Of a stretch of 16,309 bases of DNA, positions 8,992-16,309 are shown piece by piece. The notes below the pieces were generated by a model. The model did no database searches. It saw only the letters and a program-made list of their open reading frames with translations, and was not told where the DNA came from. Source of the DNA: an uncultured Bordetella sp. (GTDB taxonomy: Bacteria; Pseudomonadota; Gammaproteobacteria; Burkholderiales; Burkholderiaceae_B); contig CALGFL010000476.1 of the NCBI GenBank assembly GCA_937881145.1, positions 1-16,309 of the forward strand, written 5' to 3'. How positions within the stretch are numbered: the first letter of the stretch is position 1; each line of letters begins with the position of its first letter. The position numbers and the translations under genes are program-made.

Positions 8992-9028
8992 AAAACGCCG
9001 TTCACGCGCTTGCATGAACGGCGTTTTT
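8992..9028. terminator. Bidirectional intrinsic terminator between gatB and the MFS gene
   Basis: Arms 8992-9004 and 9015-9027 are perfect 13-base complements (AAAACGCCGTTCA with TGAACGGCGTTTT) around a 10-base loop. The plus strand ends in five T. On the minus strand the stem is followed by TTTT-C-TTT, so it can also stop the convergent MFS transcript ending at 9042. Confidence 0.93.
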
Positions 9029-9041
9029 CATGCGGCCGGGC

Positions 9042-10235
9042 TTATTCCAGCGCCACGCCCTTGCGTTCCGGAATCAGGAACAAGGTGGCAAGGATGTCGA
9101 TCGCATACAGCACCGCCAAGAGCGCGATGGCAGTGCTGAAGGAGTACTTGGCGGCCAGGGCGCCCACCACCAGCGGACCGAAACCGCCCACCGCCCGGCC
9201 GATGTTGAACAGCACGTTCTGCGCCGTGGCCCGCGCCTGGGTGGGGTACAGCTCGGCGATGAGCGCGCCGTAGCCGCCGAGCATGCCGTTGACGAACAGG
9301 CCCATGATGGCCCCGCCGATGAGCAGGGCGTATTCCGACTGCAGTTGCGCGTAGATCAGCACGCTCAGCGCCGCGCCGACCTGGTAGCCCAGGAACACCG
9401 GACGGCGGCCGATGCGATCGGCCAGCTGGCCGAACAGCCAGATGCCCGCGGCCATGCCGACCACGGTGATCGCGGTCCAGGCAGCCGATTTGGTCAGCGT
9501 GTAGCCGAAGTGGCTGCTCAGATAGGACGGCATCCAGATCATCACGCCGTAGTAGCCGAAATTCTGCACCGAGGTCAGGATGATCACGCCCAGGCTGGCC
9601 CGGGTCGCGGCGGCGTTGGCCACCAACGGCTTGAACGCGCTGCGGCCGCCCGCCCCCGGCGCGCGCTTTTGCTCGAGGAAGATTTCGGGCTCGCCGATGA
9701 AGGAGCGGATGAAGAAAGCCGCCACGGCCGGCAGCACGCCCACCAGGAAAATGCCACGCCAGCCTATGTGCGGCAGCAGTATCGGCACGAGCAGGGCCGC
9801 GGCCAGCACGCCGGCTTGCCAGCCCAGGCCCACATAGCAGGCCATGCGGGCGCGCTGCTCGGGGCGGGAGGCTTCGGCGGCCAGCGCCATGCCGATGCCG
9901 AACTCGCCGCCCAGGCCCAGGCCGGCGATGGTGCGATAGATCAGCAGATCTTCGTAGCCGCGGGCCAGCGCGCACAGGCCGGTAAAGACGGCGAACAGCA
10001 ATATGGTCCAGTTCAGCACGCGCACGCGGCCGAACTTGTCGGCCAGCCAGCCGAACAGCACGCCGCCGACCACCGCGCCCACCAGGGTCCAGGTCACGAT
10101 CGAGCCGGCCTGCAGGCCGGTCAGGCCGAGCTCCTTCGAGATCGGCCCGAGGATGAACCCCAGAATGAGCAGATCGAAACCGTCGAGCGCGTATCCGACG
10201 ACGGACGCGAGCACGGCTTTACGGGCGTAATGCAT
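9042..10235 (-). CDS. MFS transporter, substrate unknown (metabolite:proton symporter type)
   Basis: This 397-residue protein is a 12-helix major facilitator, expected in the inner membrane and probably driven by protons. MFS motif A appears twice: GWLADKFGRVR at 62-72 between helices 2 and 3, and GQLADRIGRRP at 269-279 between helices 8 and 9. RTIAGLGLGGEFGIG at 101-115 and ELYPTQARATAQN at 328-340 resemble the aromatic-acid, sialate and general metabolite:H+ symporter branches. YALDGFDLLILGF at 15-27 fits the same group. A hydrophilic loop at about 182-205 divides the halves. An AAGGGGA ribosome site precedes the ATG. It is a single-gene unit, divergent from pyrE and convergent with gatB. 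Context gives no clear substrate; a carboxylate is a guess from family resemblance. Confidence 0.9.
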   Translation of the reverse strand: MHYARKAVLASVVGYALDGFDLLILGFILGPISKELGLTGLQAGSIVTWTLVGAVVGGVLFGWLADKFGRVRVLNWTILLFAVFTGLCALARGYEDLLIYRTIAGLGLGGEFGIGMALAAEASRPEQRARMACYVGLGWQAGVLAAALLVPILLPHIGWRGIFLVGVLPAVAAFFIRSFIGEPEIFLEQKRAPGAGGRSAFKPLVANAAATRASLGVIILTSVQNFGYYGVMIWMPSYLSSHFGYTLTKSAAWTAITVVGMAAGIWLFGQLADRIGRRPVFLGYQVGAALSVLIYAQLQSEYALLIGGAIMGLFVNGMLGGYGALIAELYPTQARATAQNVLFNIGRAVGGFGPLVVGALAAKYSFSTAIALLAVLYAIDILATLFLIPERKGVALE

Positions 10236-10249
10236 GGATTCCCCTTGTC

Positions 10250-10279
10250 GTTGTTTGAACCATGGCCTGTTGTTTACAC
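10250..10279. repeat. Direct repeat upstream of the MFS gene
   Basis: GTTGTTTGAAC (10250-10260) and GTTGTTTACAC (10269-10279) agree at nine of eleven bases, 19 bases apart, and sit immediately upstream of the MFS ribosome site. They could be operator half-sites; the region is also AT-rich as promoters are. Confidence 0.3.
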
Positions 10280-10305
10280 TTAACGGCGCGGCCGGTGCTG
10301 GGCTT

Positions 10306-10311
10306 TACAAT
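10306..10311 (+). promoter_or_regulatory. Weak candidate -10 box for pyrE
   Basis: TACAAT, five of six to consensus, lies 60 bases before the pyrE start. No good -35 hexamer is seen at 16-18 bases; TTAACG lies too far upstream. It is listed because it is the best match in the intergenic DNA. Confidence 0.3.
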
Positions 10312-10370
10312 GACGCCGCTCCCTGAACGCGGCGCCGGGTTCCACCCGCCGCATCCGTACTGTAACCGCC

Positions 10371-11051
10371 GTGCATCAATTTCCCGCCTCCGACGACATC
10401 AACACTTTTCGCGCCGACTTCGTCCGGTTCGCCGCCGAACTGGGCGTTCTCAAATTCGGCGCCTTCACCACCAAAGCCGGCCGCCTGAGCCCTTACTTCT
10501 TCAACGCGGGCCTGTTCAATACCGGCGCCGCGGTCGCCACCCTGGCCGACTTCTACGCCCAGGCCCTGCTGACTTCGGGCGTGCAGTTCGACATGCTCTA
10601 CGGCCCGGCCTACAAGGGCATCCCGCTGGTCACCGCCCTGGCGCTGGCCCTGGCCGCGCGCGGCCGCGACGTGCCCTTCGCCTTCAACCGCAAGGAAGCC
10701 AAGGATCACGGCGAAGGCGGCTCCCTGGTCGGCGCTCCGCTCCAGGGCCGCGTCATCATCATCGACGATGTCATCTCGGCCGGCACGTCGGTGCGCGAGT
10801 CCGTGCACATGATCCAGTTGTCCAAGGCCACGCCCGCCGCCGTGCTGATCGCCCTGGACCGCATGGAGCGCGCCGGCCCGGACAACGCCCTGTCGCCCCA
10901 TTCAGCCGTGCAGGAAGTCGCCAACACCTACGGCATGCCCGTGGTCAGCATCGCCAGCCTGCACGACATCATGGCGCTGCTCGAAAACGACACGGGCTTT
11001 GCCGAACACAAAGAGGCCGTGGCCGCCTACCGCGCCAAGTACGGCGTCTGA
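10371..11051 (+). CDS. pyrE: Orotate phosphoribosyltransferase
   Basis: PyrE joins orotate to PRPP to form OMP, the fifth step of de novo pyrimidine synthesis, in the cytoplasm. The 226-residue product carries [20 protein letters not shown] near the start, the flexible catalytic loop [12 protein letters not shown] at 106-117 and the PRPP-binding motif [13 protein letters not shown] at 128-140 with Asp132 and Asp133. The start is GTG, with no recognisable Shine-Dalgarno before it. It gives about nine residues more than E. coli PyrE ahead of VLKFG, and no in-frame ATG close by offers a better choice. The exonuclease gene follows after 19 bases, so the two are probably cotranscribed. Confidence 0.97.
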   Translation: MHQFPASDDINTFRADFVRFAAELGVLKFGAFTTKAGRLSPYFFNAGLFNTGAAVATLADFYAQALLTSGVQFDMLYGPAYKGIPLVTALALALAARGRDVPFAFNRKEAKDHGEGGSLVGAPLQGRVIIIDDVISAGTSVRESVHMIQLSKATPAAVLIALDRMERAGPDNALSPHSAVQEVANTYGMPVVSIASLHDIMALLENDTGFAEHKEAVAAYRAKYGV

Positions 11052-11070
11052 TCTCCTTCGGAAACCTCCC

Positions 11071-11862
11071 ATGTTCCGCGTCATCTCCGCCAACCTGAAC
11101 GGTATCCGCTCGGCCGCCTCCAAAGGCTTCTTCGACTGGATGCTCAAGCAAAACGCCGACGTCGTCGGCGTTCAGGAAGTCAAGGCCCAGCATGATCAGG
11201 TCACCGGCGTCTTCGATCGTCACGACAAGATGGCCGGCTACTTTCATTACGCCGAGAAAAAAGGCTATTCCGGCGTGGGCCTGTACTCCCGCCACGAGCC
11301 CAGCGAGGTCGTGCGCGGCATCGGCAATCCGGAATTCGACGCCGAAGGCCGCTGGGTGGAACTGCGCTTCGACACGCCCGAGCGCAAGTTCAGCGTGGTC
11401 AGCTGCTACTTTCCCAGCGGCTCCAGCGGCGACGAACGCCAACAGGCAAAGTACCGCTTTCTCGACCACATCTACCCGCATCTGATGCGCCTGAAGGCCG
11501 AGCGCCAGTTCATTCTGGTGGGCGACGTCAACATCGCGCACAAAGAAGCCGATCTGAAAAACTGGAAAGGCAACCTGAAGAACAGCGGCTTCCTGCCCGA
11601 AGAGCGCGCCTGGATGACCCGGCTGCTGGGCGACGGCGAACTGACCGACGTCTACCGTACCCTGTACCCCGACACCACCGACGCGTGCTACACGTGGTGG
11701 AGCAACCGCGGCCAGGCGTACGCCAAGAACGTGGGGTGGCGCATCGACTATCAACTGGCCACCGCGCGCGTCGCGGCCCACGCCCGGGCGACCAGCGTCT
11801 ACAAAGACGAGAAGTTCAGCGACCACGCGCCGCTGACGGTCGACTACGACTTCACGCTGTAG
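11071..11862 (+). CDS. xth: Exodeoxyribonuclease III / AP endonuclease (XthA family)
   Basis: Enzymes of this family cut DNA at abasic sites and trim 3' blocked ends in base-excision repair. The start at 11071 gives 263 residues; a frame open to 10999 overlaps pyrE and adds sequence unlike the family. Active-site residues of the ExoIII/APE1 fold can all be placed: Asn8 and Asn10 in NLNGIR, Glu36 in QEVK, Tyr113 in CYFPSG, Asp152 and Asn154 in GDVNI, Asp226 in GWRIDY, and Asp251 with His252 in SDHAP. YTWWSNRGQAYAKN matches the ExoIII substrate loop. The ribosome site is weak (GGAAA about nine bases upstream). The stop codon directly abuts that of the opposing GGDEF gene. Confidence 0.95.
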   Translation: MFRVISANLNGIRSAASKGFFDWMLKQNADVVGVQEVKAQHDQVTGVFDRHDKMAGYFHYAEKKGYSGVGLYSRHEPSEVVRGIGNPEFDAEGRWVELRFDTPERKFSVVSCYFPSGSSGDERQQAKYRFLDHIYPHLMRLKAERQFILVGDVNIAHKEADLKNWKGNLKNSGFLPEERAWMTRLLGDGELTDVYRTLYPDTTDACYTWWSNRGQAYAKNVGWRIDYQLATARVAAHARATSVYKDEKFSDHAPLTVDYDFTL

Positions 11863-12945
11863 TCAGGCGGCGGCTTCGGCCCGCGCCGAATAGAAGCAAA
11901 CCTGGTTCTTGCCCCGCGCCTTGGCGCGGTACATGGCCTGGTCGGCGCGATCGAGCACCTCTTCGGGGCTCGTCGCGCCTGCAGAGAGGCTCACGCCGAT
12001 GCTGGCGCTGACAGATACGTGATGGCCGTCGACCTCGATCGGCTGGGACAGCGAAGTCAGCAGCATGTCGGCAATCTGCCCGACAAAGGCGTCGGATTCG
12101 GAATGATCCAGGCCTTCGAGAATGACCGTGAACTCGTCGCCGGACAGACGGGCCACCGTATCGGTATCGCGCAAATCGTGCTTGAGCCTGGCCGCCACGA
12201 CCTTGAGCACGGCATCGCCGCCGGCATGGCCGTAGGTGTCGTTGACCTGCTTGAAGCCATCGAGATCGATGAACAGCACGGCCAGCGCGTTGGACGTGCG
12301 ACGCGCACGGGCCATCGCCTGCTCGATGCGGTCGGAGAACTGCAGGCGGTTGGGCAGTCCGGTCAGCGCGTCGTGCAGCGCCAGGTAGCCCAGGTATTCG
12401 CGATCCAGGTGGCGCTCCGTGGCATCGGAAGCCAGCACCATATAGTTGGCGTAAGCGCCCGACGCCAGCGGGTCCAGGCCCTTGAGGGCGACCGACTCCA
12501 GGTAAAGCGAGCCGTCTTTGCGGCGGTTCCAGATTTTGCCTTCCCAGTGCCCGTGCTCGCGCACCGCTTTCCAGATGTCTTCGTAGAATTCCGCCGCCTG
12601 CCGGCCGGAATTCAGGTCCCGCAACCGGGTGCCCCGCAGCTCGGCTTCGGTGTAGCCGGTCATGCGCATGTACGCCGGGTTGATCCGCTGCACCAGACCC
12701 TGCGCGTCGAGCACGGCGACGCCGTTGCGCGAGTGTTCGAAGATGCGGTCGAAAATGCTGACGGCATGATCCGACTTGCGCTGCGCCTCGATGCGGTCAT
12801 ACCCCAGCATGTAGACAATGACCGTGATGCCCAGGATGCACAGCAGCACGCGCGCCCAGCCGGGCCAGATCAAACCGCACAGCACGGCCAAGCCAGCGAT
12901 CCCGGCGATCACTTTGTATTGGTGCGCTCGGGGGGGCCTGACCAT
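11863..12945 (-). CDS. Membrane-bound PAS-GGDEF protein, putative diguanylate cyclase
   Basis: The 360-residue product has two hydrophobic helices (about 11-29 and 31-48), a PAS sensor domain at about 64-178 and a C-terminal GGDEF domain at about 186-355. GGDEF-domain features include HDALTGLPNR at 191-200, FIDLDGFKQVNDTYGH with metal-binding Asp227, and ADQAMYRAK near the end. The signature itself reads SGDEF (268-272). An RxxD inhibitory site (Arg259, Asp262) sits five residues ahead, as in product-inhibited cyclases. The first Gly is replaced by Ser, but the Gly-Asp-Glu core is intact, so c-di-GMP synthesis is likely though not proven. No EAL domain is present. It stands alone between ampG and the nuclease gene, and its leader holds a spaced inverted repeat. 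Confidence 0.93.
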   Translation of the reverse strand: MVRPPRAHQYKVIAGIAGLAVLCGLIWPGWARVLLCILGITVIVYMLGYDRIEAQRKSDHAVSIFDRIFEHSRNGVAVLDAQGLVQRINPAYMRMTGYTEAELRGTRLRDLNSGRQAAEFYEDIWKAVREHGHWEGKIWNRRKDGSLYLESVALKGLDPLASGAYANYMVLASDATERHLDREYLGYLALHDALTGLPNRLQFSDRIEQAMARARRTSNALAVLFIDLDGFKQVNDTYGHAGGDAVLKVVAARLKHDLRDTDTVARLSGDEFTVILEGLDHSESDAFVGQIADMLLTSLSQPIEVDGHHVSVSASIGVSLSAGATSPEEVLDRADQAMYRAKARGKNQVCFYSARAEAAA

Positions 12946-12972
12946 GGGAATCGTCCGCGCTGTCGTTTTTAT

Positions 12973-13050
12973 TTGAGCGCAGCAATGCTAGTGCGATTCC
13001 CGGTCGAATAGATCAGTGAAGACCCTGATTTTTTTCACATCTGCGCTCAA
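12973..13050 (-). repeat. Perfect 10-base inverted repeat in the GGDEF gene leader
   Basis: TTGAGCGCAG at 12973-12982 and CTGCGCTCAA at 13041-13050 are exact complements separated by 58 bases, ending 27 bases before the GGDEF start. In RNA they would close a long stem-loop; in DNA they could be two oppositely oriented binding sites. The enclosed sequence does not match the c-di-GMP (GEMM) riboswitch core as I know it. Confidence 0.45.
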
Positions 13051-13080
13051 CGGCAGAGTTCACTTTGGTTAACTGCCATG

Positions 13081-13105
13081 AAAAATTGACATTTTCAAAC
13101 GTCAA
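13081..13105 (-). terminator. Intrinsic terminator after ampG
   Basis: Directly after the ampG stop, the minus strand reads TTGACGTT-TGAA-AATGTCAA followed by TTTTT. This is an eight-pair stem including one G-U wobble, with a four-base loop. On the plus strand one pair is lost and no T-tract follows, so it is directional. It probably ends the metX-metW-ampG transcript ahead of the GGDEF gene, although the stem is AT-rich and may be leaky. Confidence 0.65.
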
Positions 13106-13106
13106 C

Positions 13107-14372
13107 TCAAGCTACGCCCGCCTCTTCGAGCGCGCCGATCCGCGCGCGGTAGGCATGCAGCAGCAGCAAACCGGGCGCGCTGATGGCCACGGTAAACAGA
13201 AAGAAGCCGGGCCAGCCCATATGCTCGACCAGCGTGGGCGTAAGCGGCCCGGCCAGGTAGATGCGGCCCACGGCCGACAGCGCCGACAGCAGCGCGAACT
13301 GCGTGGCCGAGTACTCGTGCCGGCACAAGGTCATCAAGAGACCGACGAAAGCCGCGGTGCCCAGGCCGCCGCACAGGTTTTCGACGCCCACGCCCGCGGC
13401 CATCAGCCAGAGATGGTTGGGGCTGACCGAGATCAGCCAGTAGCCCAGGTTGGACACCGCTTGCAGCAGACCAAAGGCCATGAGCGAGCGGTACAGGCCC
13501 CAGCGCGCCATGATCGAGCCGCCTGCCAGCGCCCCCACGATGGTCGCGGCCAGGCCCAGCACCTTGTTGACGGTGCCGACCTCGGTGGCGGTATAGCCCG
13601 CCGCGCGGATCAGAAAGGTCGTGGACAGCGCGCCGGCAAACGCATCGCCCAGCTTGTAGAGCACGATGAGCAGCAACAGCCCGATCGCGCCGCGCCGGCT
13701 GAAGAACTCGCGGAAAGGCTCGACCAGGGCCAGCCCCAGATTGCGCGGCGCGGCAGCCGGCGACTCGGGCTCCGGCGCCCATAGCGTGGCGGCCACGCAG
13801 GCCAGCATCAGCACGCCCATGAGCACATACATATGCCCCCAGCCCAGCCAGCTGTCGGCCAGCACCAGAGCCAATCCACCCGAAACGATCATGGCGATGC
13901 GGTAGCCCAGCACCTTGACGGCCGCGCCCGCGCCGCGCTCTTCGCTGTGCAGCACATCGGTGCTGTAGGCGTCGAAGGCGATGTCCTGCGTGGCCGACAG
14001 CACGGCCACCAGCACGGCCAGCGTGGCCAACTCCGGCAGGGCGGAACCGGGTGAAAACAGGCCCATGCCCATGATGGCCAGGGCCAGCAGCAATTGCATC
14101 AGCAGCATCCAGCCGCGACGCCGGCCCAGCAAGGGCGGCGCATAGCGGTCGATCAGCGGCGCCCACAGGAACTTGAGCGTGTAGGCCGTGCCCACCAGGG
14201 TGAGAAAGCCGATGCTTTGCAGCGAGACGTTCGAGACCGTGGCCCAGGCCTGCAGCGTGCCGCCGGTCAGGGCCAGCGGCAGCCCGCTGGCGAAACCCAG
14301 GGCCAGTTGCGGCGCCACGCGGCGGCTGAAATAGACATTGCCCGCCGATCTCGTGGTGCTCGCATCCGTCAT
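13107..14372 (-). CDS. ampG: Muropeptide permease, AmpG family
   Basis: AmpG imports anhydro-muropeptides released by wall turnover so that they can be recycled; in bacteria with inducible AmpC it also feeds the inducing signal. The start at 14372 gives 421 residues, with AAAGGAA as ribosome site. The open frame continues upstream, but that part is a shadow of metW. Twelve hydrophobic helices are apparent. Motifs shared with AmpG are APLIDRYAPPLLGRRRGW at 71-88 and ATQDIAFDAYSTDVL at 127-141. E. coli AmpG has about 490 residues and two extra helices, so this is the shorter form. It follows metW by 20 bases and is probably cotranscribed with metX and metW. No ampC, ampD or ampR is in the window. 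Confidence 0.92.
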   Translation of the reverse strand: MTDASTTRSAGNVYFSRRVAPQLALGFASGLPLALTGGTLQAWATVSNVSLQSIGFLTLVGTAYTLKFLWAPLIDRYAPPLLGRRRGWMLLMQLLLALAIMGMGLFSPGSALPELATLAVLVAVLSATQDIAFDAYSTDVLHSEERGAGAAVKVLGYRIAMIVSGGLALVLADSWLGWGHMYVLMGVLMLACVAATLWAPEPESPAAAPRNLGLALVEPFREFFSRRGAIGLLLLIVLYKLGDAFAGALSTTFLIRAAGYTATEVGTVNKVLGLAATIVGALAGGSIMARWGLYRSLMAFGLLQAVSNLGYWLISVSPNHLWLMAAGVGVENLCGGLGTAAFVGLLMTLCRHEYSATQFALLSALSAVGRIYLAGPLTPTLVEHMGWPGFFLFTVAISAPGLLLLHAYRARIGALEEAGVA

Positions 14373-14392
14373 GGGCGCGTTCCTTTGCAAAG

Positions 14393-15007
14393 TCAGTCCG
14401 AAGCGAAACGGTACATGGCCAGGGTGCTGCGCCATTGCGGCAGCACCCGCACCTCGCGCCCTTCGTTGAACGTGGCGCGCTCGATGATGCGCAAGCCCAC
14501 CTGCGCGGCCAGATCCTCGAAATCGCGCAGCGTGCACAGGTGGATGTTGGGCGTGTTGTACCACTGGTAGGGCATCTGCCCCGTGACCGGCATGCGGCCG
14601 CGCAAAATGGACCAGCCGTGCGGCCAGTAGCCGAAGTTGGGAAAGGAAACGATGCCCTGGCGCGCCACCCGCATCATCTCGCGCAGAATGTGCGTGGTGT
14701 GATGCATGGACTGCAGCGTCTGCGACAGCACCACCGTCTCGAATTGCTTGTCGCCGAACAGGGCCAGCCCGCCTTCCATGTTCTGCTGGATGACCTCCAC
14801 CCCGCGCTGCACGCAGGTAATGACGCACTGATCGTCGATTTCCACGCCGGCGCCGCGCACCTGGCGGTTGTCGCGCAGCCACGCCAGCAGCGCGCCGTCG
14901 CCGCAGCCCAGGTCCAGCACCCGGCTGCCCGGCTCGATCCATTGCGCGATGCGCGCCAGGTCGGGACGCAGCGCGGCGGCGCCGGAATTTGCAGATACCG
15001 CAGTCAT
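14393..15007 (-). CDS. metW: Methionine biosynthesis protein MetW
   Basis: MetW resembles SAM-dependent methyltransferases and is needed with MetX for homoserine acylation in several proteobacteria; its own reaction is unsettled. The start at 15007 gives 204 residues. A SAM-binding motif [13 protein letters not shown], lies at 30-41, followed by GVEIDD at 54-59 and the MetW-typical SQTLQSMHH at 95-103, [12 protein letters not shown] at 121-132 and [11 protein letters not shown] at 150-160. The ATG overlaps the metX stop as ATGA, implying coupled translation and stable co-production of the two proteins. The longer open frame upstream is a shadow of metX. ampG follows after 20 bases. Confidence 0.95.
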   Translation of the reverse strand: MTAVSANSGAAALRPDLARIAQWIEPGSRVLDLGCGDGALLAWLRDNRQVRGAGVEIDDQCVITCVQRGVEVIQQNMEGGLALFGDKQFETVVLSQTLQSMHHTTHILREMMRVARQGIVSFPNFGYWPHGWSILRGRMPVTGQMPYQWYNTPNIHLCTLRDFEDLAAQVGLRIIERATFNEGREVRVLPQWRSTLAMYRFASD

Positions 15008-16245
15008 GCAACCACCTCGGGCAGATTGAGCTTGCGCGCGATGCGTTCGTAATAGCCGCGCACCACCGCGAAGTAGCGCGGATCGTCCAGCAGGAAGGCA
15101 TCGTGGCCGTGCGGCGCGTCGATCTCGGCGTAGGTGACCGGGCTGCCGTTCTTGAGCAGCGCGCGGACCATCTCGCGCGAGCGTTCGGGCGGAAAGCGCC
15201 AGTCGGTCGAAAAAGACGTCAGCAGGAAATCCGCCTTGGCCGGCGCCAGCGCGCGGGCCAGGTCGCCGCCCGTATTGCGCGCCGGATCGAAATAATCCAG
15301 CGCACGCGTGATCAGCAGATACGTGTTGGCGTCGAAATAGCGCGAGAACTTCTCGCCCTGGTAGCGCAGATAGGATTCGACCTCGAACTCGACGTCGTAG
15401 CCGTAGCGATAGTCGCCGTCGGCCGCGGGCTCGCGCTGCGCACGGCCGAACTTCTCGGCCATGTCGTCGTCCGACAAATAGGTGATGTGGCCGATCATGC
15501 GCGCCACCGACAGGCCGCGGCCCGGCACGGTGTCGTGCGCATAGTAGTCGCCGCCGTTGAAATCCGGATCGGTGATGATGGCGCGGCGCGCCACTTCGTT
15601 GAAGCCGATGTTCTGCGCCGACAGGCGCGGCGTGCTGGCGATGACGACACAATGCGCCACCCGGTCCGGGCAGGTGATGGCCCAGGAAAGCGCCTGCATG
15701 CCGCCCAGCGACCCGCCCATGACCGCCGCGAAGCGCTCGACGCCGAAGTGGTCGGCCACGCGGGCCTGGGCACGCACCCAGTCTTCGACAGTAAGCACGG
15801 GAAAGGCTGCGCCCCACGGCTTGCCGGTGGCCGGATTGATGCTGGCCGGCCCGGTCGAGCCGAAGCACGAACCCAGGTTGTTGATGCCGATGACGAAGAA
15901 GCGGTTGGTGTCGACCGGCTTGCCCGGCCCGACCATGTTGTCCCACCAGCCCGGCGAGCCATCGTCGGCCGCGACGCCGGCGACGTGATGCGAGGCATTG
16001 AGCGCATGGCAGATCAGCACCGCGTTGCTGTGTTCGGCGTTGAGCGTGCCGTAGGTCTCCACGGCGAGTTCATAGGCGTCCAGCCGCTGGCCGCTCGCCA
16101 GAAGCAAGGGCTCGTCGAAAGACAGAAAGGTCGGGGAAACGATGCCGACGGACCCGCCGGCTTCGGGCGGGATTGAAACGGATGATGAGGCGGACGGCGC
16201 GCATTGATCAGGCGCGCTTGCCTCGTTAGGGGCAATGAGGGTCAT
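15004..16245 (-). CDS. metX: Homoserine O-acyltransferase MetX (acetyl- or succinyl-CoA)
   Basis: MetX activates homoserine by O-acylation, the committed step into methionine, in the cytoplasm. The start at 16245 gives 413 residues and has AGAGG six bases upstream; a start at 16296 adds 17 residues without support. The alpha/beta-hydrolase fold shows [12 protein letters not shown] at 79-90, the nucleophile elbow MGGSLGG with Ser179, Asp348 in STDWRFPPE and His381 in HGHDAFLL. The Asp-His spacing of 33 equals that of H. influenzae MetX. About 35 extra N-terminal residues are low in complexity (Ser, Pro, Ala). Linkage to metW is common in proteobacteria. Some metW-linked MetX enzymes use succinyl-CoA, so the acyl donor is left open. 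It is the first gene of metX-metW-ampG. Confidence 0.96.
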   Translation of the reverse strand: MTLIAPNEASAPDQCAPSASSSVSIPPEAGGSVGIVSPTFLSFDEPLLLASGQRLDAYELAVETYGTLNAEHSNAVLICHALNASHHVAGVAADDGSPGWWDNMVGPGKPVDTNRFFVIGINNLGSCFGSTGPASINPATGKPWGAAFPVLTVEDWVRAQARVADHFGVERFAAVMGGSLGGMQALSWAITCPDRVAHCVVIASTPRLSAQNIGFNEVARRAIITDPDFNGGDYYAHDTVPGRGLSVARMIGHITYLSDDDMAEKFGRAQREPAADGDYRYGYDVEFEVESYLRYQGEKFSRYFDANTYLLITRALDYFDPARNTGGDLARALAPAKADFLLTSFSTDWRFPPERSREMVRALLKNGSPVTYAEIDAPHGHDAFLLDDPRYFAVVRGYYERIARKLNLPEVVA

Positions 16246-16264
16246 TCGGACCTCTTTAGCTGGA

Positions 16265-16270
16265 TTTATA
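16265..16270 (-). promoter_or_regulatory. Candidate -10 box for metX
   Basis: On the minus strand TATAAA stands 19 bases before the metX ATG in an AT-rich patch. TTGCCT lies 20 bases farther upstream, longer than the ideal spacer. If used, the untranslated leader would be only about a dozen bases. The 64 bases visible hold no SAM-riboswitch-like structure. Confidence 0.35.
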
Positions 16271-16309
16271 CAAGCGCCCGCAAGCGGATCAGGCAAATCG
16301 GCGCAGTTC

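Noticed and set aside
9030..10283. Plus-strand 417-codon open frame opposite the MFS gene
   Set aside because: The minus-strand frame has two MFS motif A copies and twelve helices; the plus frame is Gln/His/Arg-rich with no domain.
12019..13011. Plus-strand 330-codon open frame opposite the GGDEF gene
   Set aside because: It is antisense to clear PAS and GGDEF motifs, with typical shadow composition.
14373..15101. N-terminal extension of ampG giving a 664-residue fusion
   Set aside because: The extra part is an out-of-frame reading of metW without motifs. AAAGGAA and a normal AmpG N-terminus support 14372.
15008..15946. N-terminal extension of metW into metX
   Set aside because: It is an out-of-frame reading of metX; the ATGA overlap gives a normal-length MetW.
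16246..16309. SAM riboswitch upstream of metX
   Set aside because: Only 64 bases are visible, the likely -10 box is too close to the start for such a leader, and no characteristic stem set is seen. The window edge prevents a full exclusion.

Overview
The window is a GC-rich (roughly two thirds G+C by eye), densely packed chromosomal segment of ordinary bacterial housekeeping genes. Protein sequences and gene order (mreBCD-mrdA-rodA divergent from gatCAB; metX-metW-ampG; PyrE and ExoIII side by side) suggest a betaproteobacterium, most likely Burkholderiales/Alcaligenaceae such as Bordetella or Achromobacter. That assignment is recognition from memory, not a search. I saw no transposase, integrase, CRISPR array, tRNA, rRNA or prophage gene.

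Layout: (1) 1-5394, minus strand: the cell-elongation operon, read mreB-mreC-mreD-mrdA-rodA. MreB filaments, MreC/MreD, the transpeptidase PBP2 and the glycosyltransferase RodA together form the elongasome that builds lateral-wall peptidoglycan. rodA runs off the left edge. (2) 5395-5744: a 350-base divergent control region with short repeats, a 16-base palindrome, a consensus -10 box and a hairpin-rich leader for gatC. (3) 5745-8970, plus strand: gatC-gatA-gatB, the tRNA-dependent amidotransferase, closed by a strong hairpin terminator shared with the opposing gene. (4) 9042-10235, minus strand: an MFS transporter of unknown substrate. (5) 10371-11862, plus strand: pyrE (pyrimidine synthesis) and an exonuclease III/AP-endonuclease gene. 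(6) 11863-12945, minus strand: a membrane PAS-GGDEF protein whose stop codon abuts that of the nuclease gene with no base between. (7) 13107-16245, minus strand: metX-metW-ampG, coupling methionine biosynthesis genes to a muropeptide permease, ending in an AT-rich intrinsic terminator.

Cell-wall functions sit at both ends: synthesis (mre/mrd) on the left and wall-fragment recycling (ampG) on the right. No clearly new multi-gene system is visible. The observations most worth checking are in non-coding DNA: a pair of mutually exclusive hairpins and a 27-codon ORF between mreB and mreC, a structured gatC leader without a Shine-Dalgarno sequence, and a widely spaced perfect inverted repeat in front of the GGDEF gene. 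In coding DNA, PBP2 has an unusual Ala/Pro-rich C-terminal tail and the GGDEF protein has SGDEF in place of GGDEF.
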